From positions 682,001 to 746,000 of the forward strand of contig NZ_CP011853.1 in assembly GCF_001305675.1 (NCBI RefSeq): a DNA stretch of 64,000 nucleotides, written 5' to 3'. The DNA comes from Gordonia phthalatica. GTDB taxonomy: Bacteria; Actinomycetota; Actinomycetes; Mycobacteriales; Mycobacteriaceae. How positions within the stretch are numbered: the first letter of the stretch is position 1; each line of letters begins with the position of its first letter. This document shows positions 49,909-59,563 of the stretch, piece by piece. The notes under the pieces were generated by a model, which saw only the letters and a list, made by a program, of their open reading frames with translations, did no database searches and had not been told where the DNA came from. Position numbers and translations under genes: made by a program.

Positions 49909-50835
49909 ATGAGCAGCCCTCACGGGGGTCCCGTACAGGAGCCGAACGGCGAACTCGACGAGCAGGCGCAATACGCGCCGACTCAATTCGAGATCCCGAA
50001 GTACGGCTACTCGTCGACCGGGGACCCGACCGAGTTCGTGCAGCAGCCGGTGGATCAGGGCCCGTACGGGCAGGATCCGTTCGGCCAGGTTCCGTTCGGC
50101 GGGGCGCAGCATCCGGCGACGCAGCCGTACACGCAGCCCCAGTATTCACCGGCCGAGAACCTGCCACCCGAGTACCAGCAGACCGAGTACGGTCAGCCCG
50201 GGTACCTGCCGTCCGCGTACCCGCAGCCCGAGGTCCAGCCGTACTACGCGCCGGCGCCGTACACGGCCGCCCCGTACGGAGCGATGCCGGGCTACTCGGT
50301 GCCGACCGACGATTTCGTCGACATCGCGGGTGTCGGCCGGGTCCAGCCGGCGACCTTCCTGCAGCGTGCCCTCGCCCGCCTGATCGACAGTGTCGTCAAC
50401 ACAGCGCTGCTCGCTGTGGTGGTCGTCATCGGGGACAGAATCCTCCGGAACTCCGGGCCCGAGTGCGTCGCCGACGGCACGCGAACGAACGAAGAGTGCC
50501 TCCAAGAGGCGGTCGGTTACACCTTCAGTTGGATTTTTCTCATCATCGTCGTCGGGATGCTGTGCGGTGTGCTCTACGAGTGGCTGATGATCGGTCTCGC
50601 CGGTGCGACGCTCGGCAAGATGGCGATGCGATTGACCGTCGTCGACGAGGTGACCGGACGGCCGATCGGCCTCGGTGCCGCATTGATCCGACCGCTGATC
50701 CCGTTCCTCTCGTTCTTCATCTGCTTCCCGCTCGGCGTGCTCGTCGTCTACCTCTCGCCGGTCTTCGACGATTCGGATCAGCGGCGCGGCTGGCACGACA
50801 AGGCGGCGAAGGACATCGTCATCGTCAAGCAGTAG
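49909..50835 (+). CDS. RDD membrane protein, second tandem copy
   Basis: 308 aa with an Asp/Gln/Tyr-rich N-terminal region (PYGQDPFGQVPFGG, PQYSPAENLPPEYQQ), more degenerate than in its neighbour. The RDD domain (FVDIAGVGRVQPATFLQRAL, GATLGKMAMRLTVVDEVTG, WHDKAAKDIVIVKQ) is close to that of the preceding protein. The two differ most in the extracytoplasmic loop, which here has PECVADGTRTNEECLQE. Tandem duplication is the simplest origin. Confidence 0.9.
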   Translation: MSSPHGGPVQEPNGELDEQAQYAPTQFEIPKYGYSSTGDPTEFVQQPVDQGPYGQDPFGQVPFGGAQHPATQPYTQPQYSPAENLPPEYQQTEYGQPGYLPSAYPQPEVQPYYAPAPYTAAPYGAMPGYSVPTDDFVDIAGVGRVQPATFLQRALARLIDSVVNTALLAVVVVIGDRILRNSGPECVADGTRTNEECLQEAVGYTFSWIFLIIVVGMLCGVLYEWLMIGLAGATLGKMAMRLTVVDEVTGRPIGLGAALIRPLIPFLSFFICFPLGVLVVYLSPVFDDSDQRRGWHDKAAKDIVIVKQ

Positions 50836-50850
50836 CGCGGCGGGCGGTCG

Positions 50851-51513
50851 TCACGCCTGCCGGGAGGCGACGTCGTCGAAGGCTCGTTCCGCATCCTCGG
50901 GGGGCGTGCCGTATCCGACCACGAGGGCGATGAGCGCGCTGCGGGCGACGAGGTCGTGCACCCCGGTGAGGTGCCCGGCGATCGAGAGCATCGCCAGTCC
51001 GTGCACCATGCTCCAGGTGGCGCCTGCACGGATCAGCAACTCGGTTTCGGCGTCGTCCGGGGTGACGCGTCGCAGTGCGTCGACCATCACCAGGAAGGCG
51101 GCCCGCCCACTGTTCGAGTCGGTCGGATTCCCGTGCTGCAGCAGCGATGTGCGCTTCGACGACGTCCAGTCCGGTGACGCGTACTGGAACATCAGTGTGT
51201 AGAGCCGCGGGTGCTCGGTGGCGAAGCGCAGGTAAGCCAGTCCCTGGCCGATCAGGTCGGCGACGGGATCGTCCGACGATCCGGCGGATCGCAGTGCGTC
51301 GGCGAACTCGACGAACCCGCGTTCGCAGACCTCGCCGGCCACCGCGCCGACGCTGCCGAACCGTGAGTACACGGCCATCGTCGACGTGTCCGCCTCCTTC
51401 GCGAGTCGGCGGACGGTGAGCGCCTCGACGCCCTCCTGCGTGATCAATCGGTACGCGGACTCGATCAGCATGGCGCGGACCGGATCCGGCGTCTCCCCTT
51501 TACGTGCACTCAT
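50851..51513 (-). CDS. TetR-family regulator
   Basis: 220 aa. The DNA-binding helix region (~10-60) reads ALTVRRLAKEADTSTMAVYSRFG; the C-terminus is the TetR_C_33-type helical ligand-binding part. ATG 51513 overlaps the first of two palindromic operators and is divergent from the carotenoid oxygenase gene, so it most likely represses itself and that gene. The inducer may be an apocarotenoid or related lipid (inference from the target). Confidence 0.88.
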   Translation of the reverse strand: MSARKGETPDPVRAMLIESAYRLITQEGVEALTVRRLAKEADTSTMAVYSRFGSVGAVAGEVCERGFVEFADALRSAGSSDDPVADLIGQGLAYLRFATEHPRLYTLMFQYASPDWTSSKRTSLLQHGNPTDSNSGRAAFLVMVDALRRVTPDDAETELLIRAGATWSMVHGLAMLSIAGHLTGVHDLVARSALIALVVGYGTPPEDAERAFDDVASRQA

Positions 51514-51546
51514 AACAGCGTTATAGTCTCTTCATAACAGTGTTAT
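51512..51546. promoter_or_regulatory. Tandem palindromic operator, TetR / carotenoid oxygenase
   Basis: ATAAC-agc-GTTAT (51512-51524) and ATAAC-agt-GTTAT (51534-51546) are two almost identical perfect dyads whose centres are 22 bp apart. They are wedged between the divergent TetR and oxygenase starts. Two such sites suggest cooperative binding of two TetR dimers. Confidence 0.82.
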
Positions 51547-51566
51547 AGCAACCGTGGAGGTGCCCG

Positions 51567-53015
51567 ATGAACACGAACCGATTCCTCGAAGGCGAGTACG
51601 CGCCCGTCCGGACCGAACTCACCGAACACGACCTGCCGGTCACCGGCACACTGCCCGACTGGCTCGACGGTCGCTACCTCCGCAACGGGCCCAACCCGAT
51701 CGCCGACGTCGACCCCGACACCTACAACTGGTTCACCGGCGACGGCATGGTCCACGGGATCCGCCTGTCCGGCGGGAAGGGGCTCTGGTACCGGAACCGC
51801 TGGGTCGACTCGCACCGCACCGACGTTCTGGGGCGGCCCGGGCCGCGCGAGGCGGGGCGGTCGTTCCTGCACGGTGCCGGCGCCAACACCAACGTCATCG
51901 GATTCCAGGGACGGACCCTCGCGCTCGTCGAGGCCGGGCTCGCCTGCGCCGAACTCTCCGACGAACTCGACACGCTCGACGTCTGCGACTTCGACGGCAC
52001 TGTGCGAGGCGGCTTCACCGCCCATCCGATCGAGGACCCGACCACCGGGGAACTGCACGCGATCAGCTACCACTTCGGTCGCGGAGACAAGGTCCGCTAC
52101 ACCGTGATCGGCATCGACGGCCGTGCTCGCCGCGAGGTCGACATCACCGTCGGCGGCAGCCCGATGATGCACGCCTTCTCGCTCACCGAGAGCACCGTCG
52201 TCGTCTACGACCTCCCCGTCGTCTTCGACCCGCGGATCGCCGTCGCCTCCTCGGTTCCGCGCGCCGTCCGACCGCTTGCGCGACTGGCGATGACTGCCGC
52301 CGTCGGCCGGGTCCCGATGCCGCACGCGATGGCGGAGCGCCTGCCCCGATCTGGGGCCGGTTCACTGCCGTACAGCTGGAATCCGAAGTACCCGGCCCGA
52401 GTCGGGCTGATGCCGCGCGACGGCGACGATGCCGACGTCGTCTGGATCGACGTCGACCCGTGCTACGTCTATCACCCGCTGAATGCCCGCGACGTCGACG
52501 GCACGACCGTCGTCGACCTGGTGGTTCACGACCGGACCTTCGACCGCGACCACACCGGCCCCTCCGAGGGACGTCCGCACCTGGAACGGTGGACGCTGGA
52601 CCCGGTACGTCGGATCTGTCGACGCGAACGACTCTGGGACGCGGCCGTCGAATTCCCGCGGATCGACGACCGCTTCGTCGGCCGTGATCACGGGTCCGGC
52701 TGGGTGGTCGGCGGCGAGGGCGACGAGCTCTTCGGGTCGCTGCTCGCACGCGTGAACGCCGACGGTTCCGAGCCGACGACGAGGCGGTTCGGCGACGGTG
52801 TCACGCTCGGCGAGTTCACCTTCGTGCCGCGGTCATCCGACGCCGCTCAGGGCGACGGCGTCGTGATGGGCCTGGTCACCGACCTCGCCGCGGACTCGAC
52901 CCGGCTCGCGGTGCTCGACGCGCAGACCCTAGAGGACATCGCGTCGGTCGCGCTGCCGCAGCGCGTCCCCGCGGGGTTCCACGGGAACTGGAGCGGCTAC
53001 ACCGACCACGCGTGA
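51567..53015 (+). CDS. Carotenoid cleavage oxygenase family protein
   Basis: 482 aa beta-propeller enzyme of the carotenoid/stilbene oxygenase family, an iron(II) enzyme without heme. Iron-ligand His residues appear in GGFTAHPI, MMHAFSLTES, YVYHPLNAR and the C-terminal PAGFHGNWSG. RYLRNGPNPI and FTGDGMVHGIRL are typical N-terminal motifs. ATG behind GTGGAGGTG. Its 3' end overlaps the convergent ligase gene by 19 bp. Substrate could be a carotenoid or a phenylpropanoid. Confidence 0.92.
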   Translation: MNTNRFLEGEYAPVRTELTEHDLPVTGTLPDWLDGRYLRNGPNPIADVDPDTYNWFTGDGMVHGIRLSGGKGLWYRNRWVDSHRTDVLGRPGPREAGRSFLHGAGANTNVIGFQGRTLALVEAGLACAELSDELDTLDVCDFDGTVRGGFTAHPIEDPTTGELHAISYHFGRGDKVRYTVIGIDGRARREVDITVGGSPMMHAFSLTESTVVVYDLPVVFDPRIAVASSVPRAVRPLARLAMTAAVGRVPMPHAMAERLPRSGAGSLPYSWNPKYPARVGLMPRDGDDADVVWIDVDPCYVYHPLNARDVDGTTVVDLVVHDRTFDRDHTGPSEGRPHLERWTLDPVRRICRRERLWDAAVEFPRIDDRFVGRDHGSGWVVGGEGDELFGSLLARVNADGSEPTTRRFGDGVTLGEFTFVPRSSDAAQGDGVVMGLVTDLAADSTRLAVLDAQTLEDIASVALPQRVPAGFHGNWSGYTDHA

Positions 53016-54505
53016 ACGGGCTCGCCCTCGTGCATCAGCGTCGCGTAGTCCTTGACCATGCCGCGCAGCGCCTGGTCGCGAGACTCGCCGGCGTTCTCGC
53101 GTGCCGCGACGGCCTTGCGCTGCCAGACCGACCCGGACTGCCTGGTGGCGCAGCGACCTTCGATGACGCCGAGGTAGCGGCGCTTGGCCTTCTCCGACAC
53201 TCCGAACGCGGTGAGCCCGCGCTCGGCGAGGGGGAGCAGTCGGCGGAGCACCAGTTCGTCGGGGCGGACCCAGCCGATGTTCGGCCAGTACAGCTGCGCG
53301 CCGAAACCGAGGCGGGCGCCCGCGGCGAGGTTCTCCTCGGCGGCGTCGAACGACATCTGCGACCACAGCGGGAGGTCGCTCTCGACGAGACCCCGGACCA
53401 GACCGTAGTAGAACGCCGAATTTGCCATGATGTCGACGACGGTGGGCCCCGCAGGCAGGACCCGGTTCTCCACGCGCAGATGCGCCTGGCCGTCGACCAC
53501 GTCGTACACCGGGCGGTTCCAGCGGTACACGGTGCCGTTGTGCAGGCGGAGCTCATCGAGTTCCGGGATGCGGCCGGCGTCGATCTCGGCGATCGGATCG
53601 ATGTCGGTCGAGACGGGGAGCAGGGCCGGGAAGTAGCGGGTGTTCTCCTCGAAGAGGTCGAAGATGGTGTTGATCCAGCGTTCGCCGAACCACACGCGGG
53701 GTCTGACGCCCTGATTCTTCAGTTCCAGCGGGCGGGTGTCGGTGGCCTGCTCGAACACCGGGATCCGCGTCTCGTGCCAGAGCGCGCGGCCGTCGAGGAA
53801 GGGGGAGTTGCCCGCGATCGCGACCTGCACGCCGGAGATGGCCTGCGCGGCGTTCCAGTGCGCGGCGAACTCCTCCGGCGCCACCCTCAGGTGCAGCTGC
53901 AGCGACGTGCACGCGGCCTCGGGGAGGATCGATTCGCTGGTGGTCTTCCACCGCTCGGGGGTGCGACCGACCTCCAGCGGGACGCCGGTGATGTCCAACT
54001 CCAGCGCCTCGCCGCGGGCGGCGAAGATCTGCTCGTCGAGCAGGCTGTAGCGGGGATTGGTGGAGAGCCACTGGTGAGCGAAGTGCTCGTGGCGCAGAGT
54101 GGGGAGCATGCCGACCATCAGCAGGTGATTGCCGGTCGACGCCGCGCGCGACTCCGCGCGGTTCAGTGATGTCCGCAGCGACTGCTCCAGGCTGACGGTG
54201 TCGCCGCCGACGAAGGGCTGCGGTGCCACGTTGATCTCGATGTTGAACTGGCCCAGCTCGGTCTGGAAGTCCGGATCGGCGATCGCGTCCAGGACCGCGG
54301 TGTTCGCCATCGAGGGGGACGCGTCCTCGTCGATCAGATTCAGCTCCACCTCCATGCCGAGGAGCGGTTCCGGCGGCTTCCCGTGATCGGTGAAGAGCCC
54401 GTCAGCGAGCATGCGTGCGATGGCTTCGGTACCGCGCGAGACCTGGGATCGGAATCGAACGCGGTCTTCACCGCTGAACTGCTGTTGGCTCACGTCTGTG
54501 CCCAT
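52997..54505 (-). CDS. Glutamate-cysteine ligase-like ATP-grasp/GCS2 protein
   Basis: 502 aa. GMEVELNLIDEDASPSMANT supplies a Glu-x-Glu metal motif, FNIEINVAPQPF a second acidic site, and HLRVENRVLPAGPTVVD a substrate loop. These are features of GCS2-type carboxylate-amine ligases. It is longer than the YbdK/EgtA proteins, and the C-terminal ~100 residues (FGVSEKAKRRYLGVIEGR) are typical of a CHAT-like extension I cannot name. Whether it makes gamma-glutamylcysteine or a different amide is unknown. ATG 54505. Confidence 0.8.
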   Translation of the reverse strand: MGTDVSQQQFSGEDRVRFRSQVSRGTEAIARMLADGLFTDHGKPPEPLLGMEVELNLIDEDASPSMANTAVLDAIADPDFQTELGQFNIEINVAPQPFVGGDTVSLEQSLRTSLNRAESRAASTGNHLLMVGMLPTLRHEHFAHQWLSTNPRYSLLDEQIFAARGEALELDITGVPLEVGRTPERWKTTSESILPEAACTSLQLHLRVAPEEFAAHWNAAQAISGVQVAIAGNSPFLDGRALWHETRIPVFEQATDTRPLELKNQGVRPRVWFGERWINTIFDLFEENTRYFPALLPVSTDIDPIAEIDAGRIPELDELRLHNGTVYRWNRPVYDVVDGQAHLRVENRVLPAGPTVVDIMANSAFYYGLVRGLVESDLPLWSQMSFDAAEENLAAGARLGFGAQLYWPNIGWVRPDELVLRRLLPLAERGLTAFGVSEKAKRRYLGVIEGRCATRQSGSVWQRKAVAARENAGESRDQALRGMVKDYATLMHEGEPVHAWSV

Positions 54506-54587
54506 GCGGCAATCGTGCCGGACGCCGCGCCGTCGTGAAGCCGAACTCGCGTCATTCGCGGAAATCCGACGCCACTACTGTTGGTTC

Positions 54588-55454
54588 ATGGCCCTCGAGA
54601 TGACTGCGGATCTGCACACTCACACCATGTTCTCCGACGGGACCGACACACCCGCCGAGCTGCTGGCCGCAGCCCGCGCCGCCGGGCTGACCACCGTCGC
54701 GCTGACCGACCACGACACCGCCAAGGGGTGGGACGCGATGGCCGATGCGGTGTCGGCGGGCATGCGCGTGCTGCCCGGAGCGGAGTTCTCGACCAAGCAT
54801 CCGAACGTCGACGGCGATCTGGTCACCGTGCACCTGCTCGGCTACCTCTTCGACCGCGACGACGCGGGCATCGTCGGCGAGTGGCAGCGGGTCAAGGACG
54901 ACCGCGCCGGCCGCGGCGCGCGGATCGTGCAGAACCTCATCGACGACGGCTACCCGATCACGCTCGATCGCGTGCAGGAGATCGCGGGTCCCAGCAACAT
55001 CGGACGCCCGCACATCGCCCGCGCGCTGATGGAGAAGGGCGTCGTCGGCTCGGTGTCCGAGGCGTTCGACGAACTCCTCCACGACGGCAGCCCCTACTAC
55101 GCGTCACTGCGTTCGACGACCCTCGCCGAGGGCATCGCGATGGTGGTCGCGGCGGGCGGGGTGCCGGTGATCGCGCACTCGCGGGCGCGCGCCGCCGCGT
55201 CGGTCCTGACCGCCGAGGTCATCGAGTCGCTGGTGCCTCTCGGCCTCGCCGGCCTCGAGGTGCGCCACCCCGACCACGACGACGCCGCGCGTGCCGAGCT
55301 CGCCGACATCGCCGCGAACCTCGGACTGTTGCAGACCGGATCCAGCGACTACCACGGGACCAACAAGACCCTGCGGATCGGGCAGGAGCGGACGGCCGAC
55401 GAGGTCGTCGAGCAGATCATCGACGCGGGAACCGTCGCGCCATTCGTCGGGTGA
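54588..55454 (+). CDS. PHP-domain phosphoesterase
   Basis: 288 aa. LHTHTMFSDGTDTPAEL, VALTDHDTAKGWDAM and AGVEFSTK-like PGAEFSTK give the PHP metal-binding His/Asp cluster; later GLEVRHPDHDDAA and GSSDYHGTN complete it. PHP proteins are metal-dependent phosphoesterases, some acting on 3'-5' nucleotides or 3'-phosphorylated AMP. The ATG is preceded by TACTGT and 6 nt, with no ribosome site, so leaderless expression is likely. A hairpin repeat lies just after the stop. Confidence 0.9.
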   Translation: MALEMTADLHTHTMFSDGTDTPAELLAAARAAGLTTVALTDHDTAKGWDAMADAVSAGMRVLPGAEFSTKHPNVDGDLVTVHLLGYLFDRDDAGIVGEWQRVKDDRAGRGARIVQNLIDDGYPITLDRVQEIAGPSNIGRPHIARALMEKGVVGSVSEAFDELLHDGSPYYASLRSTTLAEGIAMVVAAGGVPVIAHSRARAAASVLTAEVIESLVPLGLAGLEVRHPDHDDAARAELADIAANLGLLQTGSSDYHGTNKTLRIGQERTADEVVEQIIDAGTVAPFVG

Positions 55455-55457
55455 GCA

Positions 55458-55508
55458 GCTTATGCCGTACGTGCGGCCCAACATATGGGACGGAAATACG
55501 GCATAAGC
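55458..55508. repeat. Hairpin with perfect 12-bp arms after the PHP gene
   Basis: GCTTATGCCGTA (55458-55469) and TACGGCATAAGC (55497-55508) form a perfect 12-bp inverted repeat around a 27-bp loop that holds an inner CCCA/TGGG. It lies 4 bp after the PHP stop and 33 bp before the next gene, so it may act as a terminator for the first or a 5' UTR structure for the second. Confidence 0.8.
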
Positions 55509-55540
55509 GAGAACCGTCTGAGAACCACGAAGGAGGAGCG

Positions 55541-56008
55541 GTGGGACCGCGAGACAAGGCAGACCCGGCGCAGACTCGGGCGGCGGTGCTGGCCGTCGCA
55601 GACTGGTTGCGCGACGAGACCGTGCCTAAGCCGGGACGTGCGGCGTTGGCCGCCGCCGTCCGTCTGACGGCGCGGACCGTCGGACAGGACGCGCCCGGCA
55701 ACGCGGTGGAGTTGCGGGTTCCGCCGTTCGTCGCGGTCCAGTGCATCGAGGGCGTGCGGCACACGCGCGGCACCCCGCCCAACGTCATCGAGATGGCACC
55801 GCGGGAGTGGCTGCTGCTGGCGACGGGGTTGCTCGACTTCGACGAGGCGGTCGCCGACCATCGCGTCAGCGTGTCCGGGCATCGCGCGGGCGATGTGGCC
55901 GACTACCTGCCGGTGGTCCCGCTCGGTGGTGTTGCTCACAGGCGGGCATCCGCGGGTGTTCATGAGCGTTCGGACGAGCACGAAGAATTTTCCGAAGGCG
56001 GATCGTAA
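55541..56008 (+). CDS. Sterol-carrier-family protein (Rv0807-like)
   Basis: 155 aa, GTG 55541 behind AAGGAGGAG. LELRVPPFVAVQCIEG and HTRGTPPNVIEMAPREWL and LLDFDEAVADHRVSVSGHRAGDV match the small SCP-type (SCP_3) proteins found directly upstream of purF in mycobacteria. Lipid-carrier activity is suggested by the fold only. The C-terminal ~25 residues (from HRRASAGVHE) are a polar extension beyond the usual end at the PVVPL region. Confidence 0.85.
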   Translation: MGPRDKADPAQTRAAVLAVADWLRDETVPKPGRAALAAAVRLTARTVGQDAPGNAVELRVPPFVAVQCIEGVRHTRGTPPNVIEMAPREWLLLATGLLDFDEAVADHRVSVSGHRAGDVADYLPVVPLGGVAHRRASAGVHERSDEHEEFSEGGS

Positions 56009-56012
56009 CCCG

Positions 56013-56018
56013 TAGACT
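56013..56018 (+). promoter_or_regulatory. Possible purF -10 box
   Basis: TAGACT lies 47 bp before the purF start, in the sequence CGTAGACTGTGGTA. It is the same hexamer as at purL and ygfZ but here would give a short 5' UTR of about 40 nt. No -35 match is convincing. Confidence 0.4.
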
Positions 56019-56065
56019 GTGGTAACGGTACCGCCCGTCGAGCCCAGGAAATCGGAGCGACTCAC

Positions 56066-57658
56066 TTGACCGAGAAGCTGACTCACCGTCCCAACCTGCT
56101 GAATCAGACCGGATGTGGCGGACCGTCGTACCCGAACGTGGATGCGGATCAGCCCGAGAACGAGCCGCGCGAAGAGTGCGGTGTGTTCGGTGTCTGGGCA
56201 CCCGGCGAAGACGTTGCCAAGCTGACCTACTACGGCCTCTACGCGCTGCAGCATCGCGGCCAGGAGGCTGCGGGCATCTCGGTCGGCGACGGCTCGCAGG
56301 TCCTGGTATTCAAGGACCTGGGCCTGGTGAGCCAGGTCTTCGACGAGCAGACCCTCGCCTCCATGGTGGGGCATGTCGCCGTCGGCCACTGCCGCTACTC
56401 GACCACGGGTTCCACCACCTGGGAGAACTCGCAGCCGATCTTCCGCACCACCGCGACCGGCAGCGGCGTTGCGCTCGGCCACAACGGCAACCTGGTCAAC
56501 ACCGCCGAGCTGGCCGACCGCGCCCGTGAACTCGGCATCTACGGCACCGCGTCGAACAGTGCAGCCACCTCCGACTCCGACATCCTCGGCGCACTCCTGG
56601 CGCACGGTGCCGCGGACAAGAGCCTCGAGCAGTCGGCGATGGAGCTCCTGCCGACCGTCCGGGGCGCCTTCTGCCTCACCTTCCAGGACGAGACGACGCT
56701 GTACGCGGCGCGAGACCCGCACGGTGTCCGTCCGCTGTCGCTGGGTCGCCTGGACCGCGGCTGGGTGGTCGCGTCCGAGACCGCAGCCTTCGACATCGTC
56801 GGCGCCTCCTTCGTCCGCGACATCGAGCCGGGCGAACTCCTCGCCATCGACTCCGACGGTGTCCGCAGCCAGCGGTTCGCGGAGCCGACCCCCGCGGGCT
56901 GCGTCTTCGAGTACGTCTACCTGGCCCGTCCGGACAGCGTCATCAACGGCCGCTCCGTGCACTCGACGCGCGTCGAGATCGGCCGTCGCCTGGCCCGCGA
57001 ACAGCCCGCCGAGGGCGATCTGGTGATCCCGGTCCCCGAGTCCGGCACGCCGGCCGCGGTCGGCTACGCCCAGGAATCGGGCATCCCCTACGGTCAGGGC
57101 CTGATGAAGAACGCGTACGTCGGACGCACCTTCATCCAGCCGTCGCAGACCATTCGCCAGCTGGGCATCCGCCTGAAGTTGAATCCCCTCAAGGAGGTGA
57201 TTCGCGGCAAGCGCCTGGTGGTGGTCGACGACTCGATCGTCCGCGGCAACACCCAGCGCGCGCTGATCCGCATGCTCCGTGAGGCGGGTGCCGCCGAGGT
57301 GCACGTGCGTATCGCGTCGTCGCCGGTCAAGTGGCCGTGCTTCTACGGCATCGACTTCGCCTCGCCCGCCGAGCTGATCGCGAACGGCTCGGACTCCAAG
57401 GAGGCGATGGTCGAGAGCGTCCGACAGGCGATCGACGCCGACAGCCTCGGCTACATCACGATCGACGAGATGATCAACGCCACCGGCCAGGAGCGGTCGA
57501 GTCTGTGCGCCGCCTGCTTCGATGGCAAGTACCCGATCGAGCTCCCCAGGGAGACGACGATGGGCAAGGCCGTTCTCGAGAGCATGCTGAAGGGCACGAA
57601 CGGGGTCGACCCGTTGACCGCGGCGAATGACAACGTCAGCGCCGTGATGCGACCCTGA
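56066..57658 (+). CDS. purF: Amidophosphoribosyltransferase PurF
   Basis: 530 aa, the committed first step of purine synthesis. The N-terminal glutamine amidotransferase nucleophile is C38 after a propeptide (EPREECGVFGVW), so the first 37 residues should be removed on maturation. The PRTase motif is VVVDDSIVRGNT; cysteines in PVKWPCFYGID and SLCAACFDGKYP are those that hold a [4Fe-4S] cluster in this class. Start is TTG 56066 behind GGAGCG. Purine nucleotides are expected feedback inhibitors. Confidence 0.97.
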   Translation: MTEKLTHRPNLLNQTGCGGPSYPNVDADQPENEPREECGVFGVWAPGEDVAKLTYYGLYALQHRGQEAAGISVGDGSQVLVFKDLGLVSQVFDEQTLASMVGHVAVGHCRYSTTGSTTWENSQPIFRTTATGSGVALGHNGNLVNTAELADRARELGIYGTASNSAATSDSDILGALLAHGAADKSLEQSAMELLPTVRGAFCLTFQDETTLYAARDPHGVRPLSLGRLDRGWVVASETAAFDIVGASFVRDIEPGELLAIDSDGVRSQRFAEPTPAGCVFEYVYLARPDSVINGRSVHSTRVEIGRRLAREQPAEGDLVIPVPESGTPAAVGYAQESGIPYGQGLMKNAYVGRTFIQPSQTIRQLGIRLKLNPLKEVIRGKRLVVVDDSIVRGNTQRALIRMLREAGAAEVHVRIASSPVKWPCFYGIDFASPAELIANGSDSKEAMVESVRQAIDADSLGYITIDEMINATGQERSSLCAACFDGKYPIELPRETTMGKAVLESMLKGTNGVDPLTAANDNVSAVMRP

Positions 57659-57789
57659 CCCACCCGTCGGGCTCCGGCGTCGTCCATTTCGTCGCCGTGC
57701 CCGGACCGACCGTGCACTCAGGTACCGTGAGTGCGTCCCACTGCCAGAACGGCTGATGTCAGCTGTCGAATTTCAGGAGAAACAAGAAT

Positions 57790-58875
<1,086 letters not shown>

Positions 58876-58886
58876 CCGACTCTGGA

Positions 58887-58917
58887 GGTCGCGGCGAGCA
58901 ATCGCCGCGGCCTTTTT
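58887..58917 (+). terminator. Intrinsic terminator after purM
   Basis: GGTCGCGGCGA-gcaa-TCGCCGCGGCC followed by five T's. The arms match at 10 of 11 positions, a classical rho-independent terminator 11 bp after the purM stop. Confidence 0.9.
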
Positions 58918-59010
58918 GTCGTCTGCGGGTGGTGGTTTCGGCTCGCTTCGCGGGTCCTGAGCTCGTCGAAGGGCGCTCAACCAGCTGGTTCGCCGGACGA
59001 GGTGGCCTTC

Positions 59011-59115
59011 CCGCACCACTTGTCGGCGAGTCGCACCACCTCTGCTTCTCGCACTCGGTCGCGACCAAGTGCGGGAAACACAAGTGGTGCTACTGGTCGA
59101 CAAATGGTGCGGCAA
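59011..59115. repeat. ~90-bp palindromic repeat, copy B
   Basis: Roughly 80% identical to copy A at 25796-25888, with the same centre GCACTCGGTCGCGACC.AGTGC. Flanking arms CCGCACCACTTGTCG... and ...GTCGACAAATGGTGCGG extend the stem to about 29 bp, matching at 24 of 29 positions. Located in the gene-free interval. Confidence 0.8.
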
Positions 59116-59182
59116 CCCCTCTCCGGGTGCCGTCGGCCAGCCCGTCCGTCCATGCGCCGTCGACCGTGGGGCACTACTGCCA

Positions 59183-59251
59183 AAATCAGGCCGTCTGTGC
59201 CTCGCCGAGGGAAAACTAACTGCCGTCGGAGAGCCGCAGTCGGCCTGATTT
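59183..59251. repeat. Inverted repeat AAATCAGGCCG / CGGCCTGATTT
   Basis: AAATCAGGCCG at 59183-59193 and CGGCCTGATTT at 59241-59251 are perfect 11-bp arms with a 47-bp loop, which itself holds the partial stem GCCGTCGGAGAGCCGC. No matching copy was found elsewhere in the window. Confidence 0.7.
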
Positions 59252-59395
59252 CAGCGATATCGGCGGCTAGGCGTGTGTGATGAGTCCCTTTGCCTGTCTC
59301 TGCGGCCCACCGATCCAAGGCAGTGGACTTTTGCCACGCGGGCTGGAAGCAAAAACGCACAACGAGTGGGTGCGAGCGCGCGGTGTACGGACAAC

Positions 59396-59499
59396 GGGTG
59401 GAGGGGCCGGATAAGTTGCTGCTGAGCTCTCCGCAGGGACGAGCCGCTAGGCGAGGAGCGAGGACTGCCGAAGCAGCAACTTATCCGGCCCCTCCACCC
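59396..59499. repeat. 28-bp perfect inverted repeat with a 48-bp loop
   Basis: Left arm 59396-59423 starts GGGTGGAGGGGCCGG and ends TTGCTGCT; right arm 59472-59499 starts AGCAGCAACTTATCC and is its exact complement. Perfect pairing over 28 bp is rare for a chance repeat. The loop contains GCTAGGCGAGGAGCGAGG. It has neither target-site duplications that I can identify nor a coding potential. Confidence 0.9.
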
Positions 59500-59533
59500 G
59501 CAGACCCAAACCGAACCGCACACAGGCAACACG

Positions 59534-59563
59534 AGAACCCCGGGTCCGAAGACACGGGGTTCT
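59534..59563. terminator. Hairpin AGAACCCCG / CGGGGTTCT
   Basis: Perfect 9-bp arms around a 12-bp loop, beginning 35 bp after the 28-bp inverted repeat and about 88 bp from the DUF3073 stop codon (the 3' side of that gene). A hairpin-only terminator for the DUF3073 transcript is the simplest role. Confidence 0.55.
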
